From Viscum album (Eukaryota; Streptophyta; Magnoliopsida; Santalales; Viscaceae), in assembly GCA_963277665.1 (NCBI GenBank), contig OY728121.1, positions 1,655,382,062 through 1,655,446,061 on the forward strand: 64,000 nucleotides of DNA, given 5' to 3'. A model generated the notes under the pieces. It had not been told where the DNA came from. It saw nothing but the letters and a program-made list of their open reading frames with translations, and made no database searches. Both the position numbers and the translations under genes were made by a program. The number at the start of each line of letters is the position of its first letter. Position 1 is the first letter of the stretch. Shown in pieces: positions 12,454 through 24,566 of the stretch.

Positions 12454-13427
12454 TTTTACAACTAATGAAATTGTCCCAAGGTTTCTTTCTAAACCTTGGA
12501 GACCTAGAATCCATTGGTGAAGAGTGTTCTTGGTGGATGACAATGGATCATGATCGGATTATGGATCGTCGAGCTAGTGGAGTGGGAGGATTTCGTCAAC
12601 GACGACAACACAACCATTCTTTGTCAATGATCAATCCAATATCCAAGTAGGGTTTTGTTTTGTGTTAATTTAAACCTTTTCTTAATCTTGGATGAACATG
12701 GATCAATTCAATGAACAAAAATTGGTCCACGCATCATCAGTAGATTTCAGTTGGATAGAATTGATTACTTCTGGTTCGTTGATTATCCCTCTTTGATTAT
12801 CCTTCTGTGATAACGAATCGAGGAAAATGAACAACGACCGAGGTTCATTCCTCATTTTTAGTTTTTTTTATTTCTTACCAATTTTCCTCTTATGATCATC
12901 ATTGGAAACCCCTTGGACAATGGTTTGAAAGTTACCCACTTCCTGATCGTTGCACAACCGTTCTTTGATGCAACGGATCCAAACCACATATACAAAATGT
13001 CCAGATGTCTACAGATTAAGTATTTGAAGGTGGCGATGGCTAGATTAGGGATGAACGAGAATGGATCTAGGGTTCCATACCCTTTACGGGTGGCCCGTGG
13101 TAAATAGACATCAGAGGTGAGTTCCAGATACGTTTCTAGGATGAATTCGGATGAGCTACCGACAGCAAGGCATGGTTGATGTAGATCTGGGTTCTATAGA
13201 GTGATTTTAGGGGGATATTGAGGTGTATAAGGCATGAAATGAATAAATGTGGAAGAAATATGGATCTGGAAAATCTCAAGAAACATAGTGTGTAACTTAG
13301 TACTATATTCTGTGTGGGTCCCCTTTAGCGGTGGCTTGGGTTTTGGGAAGGAGATGATGATCACACAACATGTGAACCCAATCACATGACATGTGACCCT
13401 CCTTGGATGACTTATCATGTACTACAG

Positions 13428-13430
13428 GGA
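13428..13430. other. Left 3-bp target duplication of CACTA N
   Basis: GGA here is repeated at 30399-30401, directly outside the right end of CACTA N. Three-base target duplications are typical of CACTA elements. Joining the flanks with a single GGA restores collinearity with the 3' LTR of B around 38290. Confidence 0.85.
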
Positions 13431-13540
13431 TACTACTGGAAATTTGGGCTATATCCATGGATCTATAGCCACAGTTTTATAAGTCCGTGGCTATAGCTTT
13501 GTTATACCCACGGTTCAATTTTCATCCGTGGCTACACATT
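13431..13540 (+). repeat. Left terminal inverted repeat and subterminal array of CACTA N
   Basis: The terminal repeat (13431-13452) pairs with 30377-30398. It is followed by repeats of CTATAGCCACAGTT, CCGTGGCTATAG, ATACCCACGGTT and CCGTGGCTACA in alternating orientation up to about 13535. These are the likely binding sites for the TNPA-like protein during transposition. Confidence 0.85.
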
Positions 13541-13930
13541 TGCATTTCGTTTTTTTTCGATTCCTATCGGGATCCTCCTTCCCCGATTTGAAACCCTCAT
13601 CACGACACCCTGCACCCCCCGACAACCTCTCCTCCTTCCCCGATTTGAAACCCTCATCTCGTCAGCTTCGGTTCCTCCAGCCCTCATCGTGGTTCCTTCA
13701 TCCACAGCAGCGGATTCTCCAATCGCGGCTCAGCTTCTCCATTCAGGGTTTCCCTATCCCTCGCGCAGTACTCCCCTCCTCCATACCCTTATTTGGGTGT
13801 TCCTCATCCATTCGTTTCATCGGCCTAAGGGTTCCTCCCCTCTTCCACACCCTTTCGGTGCGTTTTCTATTTTGTGGATCCTATTTTGTGGGTTCTTTGA
13901 AGATTGTTTGTAGTATTTATTATGTATGAT
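13541..13930 (+). other. GC-rich leader-like segment, possible promoter/5' end or captured exon
   Basis: Markedly more GC- and C-rich than its surroundings. It contains a direct repeat of CTCCTTCCCCGATTTGAAAC at about 13575 and 13630. Two overlapping open frames (133 codons from 13528; 74 codons from 13689) are Pro/Ser/His-rich without family motifs. Position just inside the left end of a CACTA element fits the promoter/leader of its transcripts, but a captured host 5' exon is equally possible. Confidence 0.4.
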
Positions 13931-16900
13931 TTTTATACATGGATTATATCTCATATTTCATGGAAGTGATCCATTATTTTTAATCTCAATCATATAAGTC
14001 CTTATATGTTCAGGGATCATAATAAATCAAATATTGGGAAACATGAAAAGGAAAAATAACCCATATCACATTTACCTAACCAATAAGGTCTAATGATTGT
14101 CCAAGATCTATCATGAGTTAGATGGAAATCCCTAGTAAAATAATGAGGCTTATAATCTGAATCTGAATTAAAAAATGACTCCTTCTAGATTTATCATTGA
14201 GGAATAGGTGTATGATGGTCATTAGTATCTTCAAACACAGTTGAATAAGGAAGATCAAAGACCCCATCATGGGAAGTATCATCTCTAAAATGTGTAACAG
14301 ATTTGGATTTTGAGAAGATGAACTCCTAACACCCTAAATTCCTTCTAATTATAATAATTTGTAATATATGAATGTATGGCCACAATTTATATTCTTTTAA
14401 TACATCAAGGTATAATACCAAAACTCACTTAGGATCCCTTGGTTCAGACTTATTATTTTTAATGTGGGATTAATAAGTATACTCGATGATAGATAATTGT
14501 TCATAACAAGGTGAATTACCATTATATGGTTCAAATAAGGGTTTATAATGATTATCATAATATGAGAACCATTTAATTAGGTACACTATCATATTGGTAT
14601 ATTCTTCCTAAGATTATTTGGGAATCCCAAAGAATTCACAATGCTTCAGAATCACTCATGAATGGTATCATTAATTATTTTATCAAATCCATTCTATTAG
14701 AGAGTATTTTTAATAGTCTGGTGTCATGTTATGCATTTAGTTTGGAAAAAATATACAAAATTAGTAGAGAAGTACTCCAAACTATTATCTATTATCATGA
14801 CTATTTTCAAATTTCCAACTTGATTTTTAACAAGGTTTTTTATTTTTAATGATTTCTAAAACATATTAGTTTTTAGTGTAGAGAAATAATTACTTTCCTA
14901 GAGTATACATATATGAATGTAACAATATAAAAAAAATCAACCATAGGATTTGGTTCCAGAAGGAACCCATAAAATTGGATGGATGTGCTCAAATGGTTTA
15001 AAAGAAAGGAATACCTACAAAAACTACTCTTAAAAGACTTACCTATGATATAATATCTACAAAATATGATATTTCTTGGTGTAAAATTTTACAATATCCC
15101 TTATTTACTAACATCCTTTATGTTCTTGGGGAAAACAAGACCCAATCATCAATGTCATTACATGGTATTACACCACCAATCTACCTTGAATTGGTATTCT
15201 CATTCTATAAATATAGATTATTAACTAGCTATTTATTAATTTTGGATATATATCCCTTGAATATTTTAGTCTATTCATATTAATATCTAAATAATTTTTT
15301 TTGTAGAGATCACCAAGGGAAATCAGGTTTCTGTGAATGTCTCAGACCCAACTAACATATAGAGGGTGATGATTGAATGTTCATATAATTCTATAAGAAC
15401 ATAAAAAATTCCTTGAACCTTACACATACTAATATTCCTTAAGATTACATCTCCCTCCACTCTATCAAATAACTCAGGGAAAGACTATCAAGAAGGAACC
15501 ACATTGACAAGGATGACTGAACCTAGAACCCACTCATCAGTGAGTGTATGTTGAGAAAAATTTAGAACTTCAGTTGTATCAAAATCAAGAATCAACTAAA
15601 AGTGATCAAACACAAGGTTCTTGAGCCTTAATTTTTTTTTCAGATACTCTAAAATCGGGTATTCTATGCCTAGGCTTACTATTGTCGTAACATAGTACTT
15701 TCCAATCCCTGGACATTAACATTGATTTTAGATGGTTAATTCTATTTTCTTTTTTATATACCATATTCTTGGTTTTTATATTTAGGTTGTGGTTTCCATC
15801 TAGGGAATAGAATCTCAAACTAACCCATTATTTTGGGTTTAGAATGAAACTCTCTAGAAAGAAGGGCATATTTTGCCTCTAAAATATTTAGTTTGTGTCA
15901 AACATATATCATTGTTTCTACTAATGTGGTGTAGAAATATAAAGGATAATGTAAAATAATATTTTCTTATTCCTCTTCATCAAAAATAAAATTTATGTTG
16001 GAATAATAAATATTTTTTTAAATTCATCAAAATTTGATTTAATATAAACATAAAAATTAATTTTAAAATTAAACATCTGTTATTTCATTTAAATTATACC
16101 AAAAAATGTATTTTTCAAGAAATTATTCTCTTTTTTATGTCATATACTAGTAGTGGTATATTCAAAAGAAACTTTCCAAAGGTCATTGTCACCAAGAGAG
16201 AGTAATATAGAACTACATTCCATAACAAGGATTTCAGCACAGATGTATTGATAAATAGTAGTGGTTTTCGCATTAGTAGATTATGTAAAAATTAATTAAT
16301 TTAGGCCATATAAGGAATCTATGATTCCATGTTGTTCGAACATGGCCCTTATCATAATTTTCCACAAAATAAAATCAATATCACCTTCAAACTATTTGAT
16401 TTCATACTTATTTGAATCCATGAAACTTTATGCCTTATACTTCAAGTTCCTTTTTAACAAGGGATGTTTTGGGAATTGACTAGTCTTGGGTTGATTGAAA
16501 GCTATACCCTCTTAGAGATTGGATATTTAGAGGAGCATTCTCTTAAGTACCAAAAAAAATACAAAAATAGGATTTCATATTGGCATTTAGATGATATTTA
16601 TTTTATAATCAACATAAAAAAATTTAATGACAGTTATTTAGATAATCAATGTTAAATGCATTTTACCGATGGGTTTTAATGCTTCTTATCTACTCATTGC
16701 TCTTGCAAGAATGCCCAAGCTAAATTGTTCTATACCAACCGTGTGAAGGTTCAAATCTATTTATTCTACACTAGTAATAATTCCCAACAACTTTGATTGG
16801 TTTAATTATTCTATATTCATTATAATGAATTTACTTTGTGGTGTAAAGTTTTATCGAGTTGTAATCACTCAACTCACACATGGTTATGCCTCCATCAAAA

Positions 16901-17940
16901 GGTAGTGTATTGGTTATGCTAACCTAGGAAATAATTATTTCATAGGTTCTACTTTATCCCTAAAAAATGTAGGTGTTTGGGTTGTGCCTTCAAGTGTGAA
17001 AAAGGTAAGTTGGTTTGTTTTGGTTGTTGGGTATGATAAAAGAAGATTATAAAGAGTTTTCAATCTCCTTCACCATGATGCGGTGTTATACTCCATGATT
17101 AAAAGTCAACAATGGAATGACGTCGCGTCCTTAAACTATGGTATATGATATGATTTATATTTTCCATCATCTACCACTACTCAATGGGGTGCGGGGTAAG
17201 GCATAAAAGAAAACTGAGAAAAATCACTAAGGAACTCAACCACACTAGAAATTTCCAAGGATTTTAGTAGAATGACAACAATGTAGAGTAGGGTAGGATG
17301 AAAGTCAAAGTGGGGTACTATTGCGGTATACCGGTACTCATAACATTGATAGCACTTCACCACCCATCCATACAATAATTTAAATGGACCACTGAGGTGA
17401 TGTGGGGATCTTTATTCCTGTATTTGACCCAACAGTTCATAGATACGAGCAAGGGTGGGAACAACCAAGTTGATGGGATATCCATTTTCTAAGGTGACCA
17501 CCATCATTAAAGTATAGATTCAGACACTAGTTATTATTCTAATCTTATAACCATTGTAATTCTCAGCCAATTATTTAATATTAATGCTTGGTATATGATA
17601 TGGTTTATATTTTCAAAATGTCTCTAAATTTCAATAAATCTTTGTAGATTTAATACAAAACATCACAACTTGTTATGAATTAACCCAAACACTTTTGGGA
17701 ATTGATTATTATTATCTATTAGATTTCATATAAACTCTTTTTACTATAATAAATCCTCATTCTTAGAACTTATGTATGACTATTCATGAATTTTTATAAT
17801 TTAAAACATTTATGAATTCCCTAAACCATAATTTTAATATATTTGTTATGATTTTTTATTAACTTGTTATTGACGATTACTTAATATCTTATGAAATAAT
17901 ACATATAATATTAAGTTATTTTATATATTATTTATTTAAT
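13931..17940. other. Intergenic or intronic DNA of CACTA N with an unidentified minus-strand remnant
   Basis: AT-rich, with no gene I can name. On the minus strand between about 15900 and 14040, frames remain protein-like over long stretches despite stops. Examples are the 70-codon frame at 15606-15818 (containing NHLKSMLMSRDWKVLCYDNS), VLNFSQHTLTDEWVLGSVIL near 15550, and YFTRDFHLTHDRSWTIIRPYW-like text near 14090. This suggests an old broken gene in antisense orientation, whose family I cannot assign. From 16000 to 17940 I see nothing further. Confidence 0.4.
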
Positions 17941-17960
17941 GTATGTTTATCTACCTCAGA

Positions 17961-18182
17961 ATGGATAGATACTGGATGTACAACATTGATCGGATCACTA
18001 ATGAATTTCAGGAGTTACAATATTTTTTGGACTTTGCATTCACTAATGATTCAGATGGCGGATTGATTCGATGCCCGTGTTTTGATTGTGTTGGAAGATC
18101 TTGGTTAACTCATGAGGAAGTGAGTTACCATATCACTAAAAGTGGTTTCCAAAAAAATAATCATGTGTGGTATCACAATTAA
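17961..18182 (+). pseudogene. TNP2/TNPD transposase, N-terminal transposase-associated domain
   Basis: The first part of the CACTA transposase. From the ATG at 17961 (MDRYWMYNIDRI) the frame shows the plant transposase-associated domain: an N-terminal W.Y block, RCPCFDC, WLT.EEV..H and GF. The pattern of paired Cys and His residues is typical of this domain, which precedes the catalytic part in CACTA transposases. The upstream in-frame ATG at 17943 is less likely because family members begin at MD. The frame stops at 18180, and the link to the next open frame at 18374 needs a frameshift, so the gene is broken here. Confidence 0.9.
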
Positions 18183-18373
18183 GAAAAATATCAAGTGTTT
18201 AATGACATCGATTCAGCGGAAAAGATTGGTATGAAAAATCTGATTTCTGATCGGTTTCCTTTTTTTTTTCTGAAGCTAGCTCCTCATGTAGACCAGTGCA
18301 AGAGGAAATTAATACTGGAACATAGTTCTCATCTATTAATTAGGATGATGATGTTGAGAGTGTTAGAAAGCTT

Positions 18374-20522
18374 ATGGAAGATGCAAATACCCCAGTATAT
18401 CAAGCATGTGAAAAAATGAGCAAACTTGAGTTTTTAATGCGATTAAATCATGGGAAAACAATGTATGGATTTTTTAATACTGCGGTCGACTATCTACTTT
18501 CATTTATTAAGGATTTACTGCCTGATGATGCATGTATTCCAGAAAATTATTACATGGCATCAAAGTTGGTTGACAAATTTGGATTTTCATCTAGTAAGAT
18601 TCATTCTTGTCTCAAAGACTGTTGTTTGTTCTGGAAGGAGAATGCAGACTTGAGTCAGTGCAAACAGTGTGGCACATCAAGGTGGAAGAATAATAAAGAC
18701 AGATCTCAATCTTGCATACCACAGAAAGTGAAGAGGCACTTCCCTTTAATTCCCAGGCTTCAAAAAAATTTTATGTCAGAACAAATGGAAAAGAATATGA
18801 GATGGAATGCAGATGAAAGAAATAAGGATAACAATGAAATAGTGTATCCTGTAGATGGGTTGGATTGGAATAAATTTGATAGGTTACATCCTGATTTTGC
18901 AGCCGACCCACGAAATGTTAGATTGGTATTATCCTGTGATGGTTTCAACCCATTTCGCCAAATGCTTACTGCACACAATACTTGGCCTGTTTTCATTCAC
19001 ATTTATAACTTTCCTTCATGGATGTGTATGAAGAATCCATTCACTATCCTGAGTATATTGATATTTGGACCCAGTGATCCTGGAAATAATATTGATATAC
19101 ACTTGCAACCATTAATAGAGGATTTAAAAGAGCTTTTTATTGTTGGTGCACAAGCATATGATGCATTTAGAAAGGAGTACTTTATGTTTCGTGCAGCTTT
19201 ATTATGGACGATAAATGATTTACCTGCCTACGGAATGATGTTTGATTGGAGTACTAAAGGGAAATTATCTTGTCCTATTTGTATGAAAAATACACGTTTC
19301 TGAAGATTAAAGTTTCGACGAACTTTCAGCTTCATAGGGCATTGACGTTTTCTACCAATGGATCATCCATACAGGAAAAATCGGATACAGTTCGATAATG
19401 CCATCGAGACAGATGAGACACCTCAATGAATTTCAGGGAATGATATTGTTAAATAACTTGATGATTTGAATTATGTTCTTGAAAAAAGTCAATCAAATAT
19501 CAGAAAGAGAAAGCATGCTAATTTAAATTCCTATAGCAATTGGAGAAAGAAAATCTTATTCTTTGAGTTGCCGTATTGGTCATCGAATTTATTACGTTAT
19601 TTTTTGGATGTAATGCATATCGAGAAAACATTTGTGAGATGTTACTTGCTACTATTTTAAATGTCAAAGGCAAAACAAAAGACGATTTGCGGTGTCGTTG
19701 TGATTTGATGGATTGGGGTATAAGAGAAAGACTTCATCCTGAGTTAATTGGTCAAAATAAGTGGAAAGTCCCTGTTTCATGTTATTCAATGACAAATTTG
19801 GAGAAAAAACAATTTCTTCAGGTCTTGGAAAGTTTGAAGGTTCCGGATGTTTATTCAAGTAATATTTCAAAAAGGGTGAATACACAATATGTGAAACTCA
19901 AATCTCTTAAAACCCATGATTACCATGTATTGTTACATGAGTTGATTCCCATTGCCATTCACCATTTACTTTCACATAATGTTAGAGTTGTGGTGATTAA
20001 GTTATGTCAATTTTATCGAGATCTTTGTGCCAAAATATTGAGCAGAAGTGTTGTTCAGAAATTGTAGAGAGATGCATCGATTATTCTTTGAGACTTGGTG
20101 AAAATTTTCCCGCCTTCTTTTTTCACATGTATGTTACATTTGACTGTGCATCTTCCCACGAAAGTTCTCTTTGGTGGTCCTGTTTCGAGTCGGTGGATGT
20201 ATCCTACCGTAAGAATGATGTTTACATTGAAATCTTATGTGAGAAATAAATATCATCCTGAAGGCTCTATTGTGAAATTCTATTTAGTACAAGAATGCAT
20301 GGATTTCTGTTCATCGTACTTGGATAACGTCACTATGAGGTCTAATCGACTAATGAGAACTGTAGATGAGCAATATGATTCCATTGAGCCTGCATTTCCT
20401 TCACTTCCCCAAACAGGGGGGACATGTTGATCGTACTCATTGTGTACTTTAAGCAGGGAAGAGTGGGAATTGGCACACCGCACAGTATTATTCAACTTCG
20501 GTGTGCTTGATGATTATATCAA
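18374..20522 (+). pseudogene. TNP2/TNPD transposase, catalytic core
   Basis: Main body of the En/Spm transposase, which cuts the element ends. The 18374-19303 frame carries QCGTSRWKN, VKRHFPLIPRLQ, LHPDFAADPRNVRL, LSCDGFNPF, SWMCMKNPF, DIHLQPLIEDLKEL and TINDLPAYG, all hallmark blocks of the TNP2 family. After a stop at 19301 the coding continues in another frame: DVMHIEKTF near 19607, GKTKDDLRCR, LHPELIGQNKW, VPDVYSSNISKRVN, LKTHDYHVLLHELIPIAI, then the DUF4218-type VHLPTKVLFGGPVSSRWMYP and LKSYVRNKYHPEGSI. A further frameshift near 20420 precedes EWELAHRTVLFNFG. At least three lesions make it inactive. A GT donor at 20523 ends the last exon here. Confidence 0.93.
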
Positions 20523-20605
20523 GTAAGTAGACTAATAAATATGTATTTTTTTCATTGTGTGATTTCTTTATATCTTCTGACATTTTAATGCTTTCATATC
20601 TGTAG

Positions 20606-21386
20606 AGAACATTTAAAAATTATAAAAAAGAGACATCACTCTCTATCTATTAAGAGGAAGGAACTGTTGCACAAAAAAGAATTTACTGTCTGGTTAAAGT
20701 CAAAGGTAAAAGATTTATTTTCTTCTTCTCATAACATAATCACGTGTCTCTGTTTAATATTCTATGTTGGTATCTTTTAGGTTTTAACTCTACCAATGAT
20801 TAAAGTATCAGATAAAATAAAAGCATTGTCCTTTGGTCCAAACGATGTGGTACGTGATTGTAAGTCAATGTTTGTCAATGGATTTAAATTTTTTATAAAT
20901 AGTTTTGCAAAAAAAATGGCAACACAGCATGACGGTGCCATGATAAGCGCCACAACAGATTGTTATGCGATTGCATCAGACATGCAGTAACAATCAGAAA
21001 ATATGTCATATTACGGTGTTGTTGAAAGAATCATTTTATTAGATTACTATGCACATGGTCGTTTCGCAATGATGAAATGCAAGTGGTTTGATTCAATGAC
21101 ACGAGAAGGAATTCATATTGATAACTGTGGATTTAGAGTGATTGATATGAACCACCAGCTTCGTACCGATGAACCTTATATTCTTGCGTCACAAGATAAA
21201 CATGTGTTTTATGTAAGTGACCCGTTACAACCAAAATTTGGTGTTATTGTTGATGTTATTCCTAGACATATTTTTAACGAAGGCATGGATGAAAATGATG
21301 TTGTGGATGAACCTGTCGGTATTTATTTGAATGTTTCATTTGATGATATTAATGATGCAATATTTAGAACAAATTGTGAACCATAA
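20606..21386 (+). pseudogene. TNP2/TNPD transposase, C-terminal exons (DUF4216)
   Basis: Two exons follow the core. Exon 20606-20705 (EHLKIIKKRHHSLSIKRKEL) begins after a TGTAG acceptor and ends at GTAAAA. The last exon begins at 20781 after TTTTAG and runs to the TAA at 21384-21386. It contains the DUF4216 block: YYGVVERIILLDYY, CKWFDS, GFRVIDMNHQL, EPYILASQDKHVFYVSDPL, followed by an acidic tail. An in-frame TAA at 20988 interrupts it. The exon layout equals that of intact plant CACTA transposases, so this is the same gene as the core upstream. Confidence 0.88.
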
Positions 21387-21717
21387 ATTGTCACAGACCC
21401 CACATAGCATTGATGCATTTGTAAGTATTTACCTGATATTATCACAATATTGCATGTGTTTTTTTAACTTCCATACATGATATAAAAATAACTAGTATAT
21501 TTTATACCATTATCGAATATAAAACCATTAATAGCCTCACCAATTTATGTTTAACCACTTCTCTAGTAAATCTTGAACATAGAAAAGTCTTGATATTTTA
21601 TCAATATAAATATCAAACATGAAAATGTATCTCATTGTTTTATGATACAATTTTATTATTTAAGATTTGCATTATTTCTATTTATTTGATAATATTATTT
21701 TAAATTTCCAGGTCAAA

Positions 21718-23935
21718 ATGTCTGATTATGATGATACTAGAAGGATTAGAAGAATACCGAGAAACGAACAACGTAGGTCTCCTCCTGGAAACAATGTAAG
21801 TACAAATTATGTTTGAATATTATGGTCTTTCATATTATTTATCTTGGTATCGTTTGTTTTATTTTATCATCTATGTTATTTTAGGCTGCATCGTCGAGGA
21901 GACGGTTGGATTATGACACTGAGGATGATATTGTGGTGGGGGGTACTGATTCTACAGGTCATCCTACTACTACACCGCTTGAGACACCAGGTGGCCATCC
22001 TCCCATTATGCCACCTCCATATTATCCATACCCACCTTTTCCGTATCCCTTTTTTCCCACACCCACATTGGATGGTAGTTCTCAGACTCCCATCCCTCAT
22101 TTTCCATTCCCACCATCCACTGTACAGTGTACTGTGCCCCCATATATCCCACCGCCATATCCATATCTATATCTACCCTCATCTGTACAGGGTTATCCAT
22201 CGGGTTTTCTGCCTCCATCAGTACACTTTGCATCTAATATACATAGTACTCCTGTAGATATCTCACCTACCATGGAGGATGCCCCCCTCCAGACATGGAA
22301 CTTCAGGGGTCAGCAGATCCCCCATCTACTGGTATTTTTTTAAACATTACTGTTACTTATTAATGATAAATTCATATATATTATTTTCTTTTATTTTTGG
22401 TTTCATGATTAGCTCCAGCCTCTACCAGACGATGAGTCCACACAAAAATGTGCGAGGTTTTGAATCGGAACACGTAAATCATAGTTGATTACCATGAGGA
22501 CAATGCTATAATTAATAAAAATGACACAGAATGTAAAAGTTTTATGGGAACACTTGCTAGACACAACAATATCATTCCGGTTCAACCGATAAGTTGGAAG
22601 GCAGTTGGAAAACAAATAAAGGACAAATCCTGGGCAGAGATTTGGGTAAGTAATGTTAATCACCTTATATATATATATATATATATATAAATTTATAATA
22701 TTTTCTTAACAAATATTATTTCCATTGCATCTTTGTTATAATTTTCATGATGGAAAAAATGCAAAGGCTGCAAGGATAATGGATTTAGGTGAAATGTGGC
22801 GAGCCTACAAGTATGATTTATATCTTGGTTGGAAAAAGAGAGTTGGTACAGAGCTTGAAGAAGTACCGGTGATTCAAGATTGCCCAATATCACAATATAA
22901 AGAGATTATCAGCTATTGGAAGAGTCCATCATTTAAGGTGTTTGTTAAATTTATATATATATTCATTTATTTATTTGAAAATTATTTTAAATTACTTTTT
23001 TTATTTATGTTAGTGAATTTATATAATTATTTGTTTATAGGAGAAATCAAACAGAAAGAAAACAAACAAGAGTGCAATGAAACACATTTATACTCGCGAA
23101 CACACTTCATTACCAGATCATGAGTAGACGCATGTAATTTAACATTTAAAATATTTATCTTTGTTTAGTGTAATTTTTTTAACTTCCAATTTTGATTTAT
23201 TTATTTGTTTTTTTCCAGAAAAAGGTGTCGAATATCGAGGGTCACATTCCTCACTCAACATTGTTTTGTACAAGCCGGAAAAAGAAAGATGGTACTGTGC
23301 CAAATCCCGACACCGATAAGGCGATTGTAAGTATATTTCAATTTCTTTGATTTTTACTGAATTTAATTCCTTATATTATTTTATCATTTTAATTTATGTT
23401 ATATATCAATCAACAGAATACTTTAGAGGCATTGGCAGAAAAAGAACCTGACAATTTGGGCCCAAACGATCATCTACATCAAGTATTAGGAGATGAGCAT
23501 CAGGGTAGAGTGCGTTGTTGACTTGGGAAGAAGATTGTACCATCTCGATACTGGTCCACTAACATTTCTTCAAGTACCGGTTCTGGTTTTTTCATAGTGG
23601 AACAAATGAATGACACAATCAAAGAAGCAAGTCAAAAATCAGAACAGGCGATAACTACAAATATGATGAAATTTATGTCTGCCCTTTCTTCTACACTTCC
23701 CCCAGAATCAGCTACAACGGTTGATGGCTTTTTGATGTCGATGCATTCTACTAATGTAGATTATTCTGTCAGAGCCGGAGCCAGACCTAGTGCTGGACCC
23801 GGTGCTGGTGCCGGTTCGGATGCAGATGTCGATGATGATGTTGGTGGTGTGAGAGGTGGTGATGGTGTTTCTGTAGGAGGCGTGGATGAGGGTTATCATG
23901 ATTCTGATGATACTGATATTGAGACTAACTTTTGA
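21718..23935 (+). pseudogene. TNPA-like protein, Transposase_24 (plant En/Spm) family
   Basis: Second gene of the CACTA element, same strand, 330 bp after the transposase. Proposed exons are 21718-21795, 21885-22331, 22413-22645, about 22725-22937, 23041-23131, 23219-23326 and 23417-23935, bounded mostly by GT/AG. It encodes a basic start (TRRIRRIPRNEQRR), a long Pro/Tyr-rich stretch, then the family domain: IVDYHEDNAI, SFMGTLARHNNIIPV, SWKAVGKQIKDKSWAEIW, LGEMWRAYKYDL and SYWKSPSFK. A helical segment and a Gly/Asp-rich acidic tail end it. Family members bind subterminal repeats. Stops at about 22460, 23125 and 23519 and a frame change in exon 3 show it is degraded. An (AT)n run sits in the intron at 22666-22690. 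Confidence 0.85.
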
Positions 23936-24094
23936 TGTAAATTTTATTTTTGGATTGGTAATGTATGATGAGTTCCATGCATCTGATTACACTACTTTTT
24001 TGATCAATATCATTAATATTTACCATATCTTATTGGGAATGAGAATGACTACTAACCTGTAGATCTACCTTAAGCTAACTATGTCTAGTATTAG

Positions 24095-24306
24095 ATATAG
24101 CCCTACTGCCATGACTTCTCAATAGATAAGTTTCTTTAACTACCTCAGTTAAAGCTATGTATTCAAATTAAGTAGCTGAAAGTGCAATAACAGATTACAT
24201 ATTTCAATTCTAGGAAATGAAACCTCCAAATTCAGTAAACACATTAATAGTTAAGGATTTAAAATTGTCAACATTAACAGTATAGTTAGCATCAACCAAA
24301 CCACAA
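24095..24306 (-). pseudogene. Ty1/copia RNase H fragment
   Basis: On the minus strand one frame reads FVDANYTVNVDN, VFTEFGGFIS and SVIALSAT.FEYIALTEVVKE. These match the copia RNase H blocks D.D.AG, GG..SW.S and V.LST.EAEY.A...A.KE. It lacks the rest of pol and carries stops. It begins about 160 bp past the end of the TNPA-like gene, inside CACTA N. Confidence 0.8.
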
Positions 24307-24566
24307 ATAATTTAATTAGTATCCACAAACTCCATTTTCACATGAGCATCAAATGTCGCTGTTTTTCTCCTCCTGAAATTGGAACAACTAGACAGCCAAT
24401 GCTTCATCTCCCAAGGATGTATCCATATTTGATCTGTGCTATTTTGTATATGGTTTTTGACCTTACGTATCTTAGTGAAAGGATATATTTTTCCCCCACA
24501 CAACTGAAATCTTCGTGATCTGCTTTAATGCATTGAGACTTATTTTATTTTGTATGTCACATTCAG

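Larger units (their letters stand above)
12084..13430 (+). repeat. 5' LTR of element B, left part
   Basis: Collinear with 36946-38285 of the 3' LTR. Matching blocks include GATATTATA.GGATT.ATTTTGAGA.CAGGCACT, CTTAAGAATTTATTTTATTT (12400 / 37265), GGATCATGATCGGATTATGG-like (12545 / 37410), ACACAACCATTCTT (12609 / 37470), and GCGGTGGCTTGGGTTTTGGG-like (13330 / 38188). Homology breaks exactly where CACTA N begins and resumes after it at 30402. Confidence 0.9.

Noticed and set aside
13528..13929. 133-codon Pro/Ser-rich frame as a possible gene
   Set aside because: Composition reflects a C-rich leader; it has no domain, and an overlapping frame is also open. Kept only as a leader-like segment.
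21844..22257. 137-codon His/Leu-rich frame
   Set aside because: Out-of-frame shadow of exon 2 of the TNPA-like gene, whose Pro/Tyr-rich reading is supported by splice sites.
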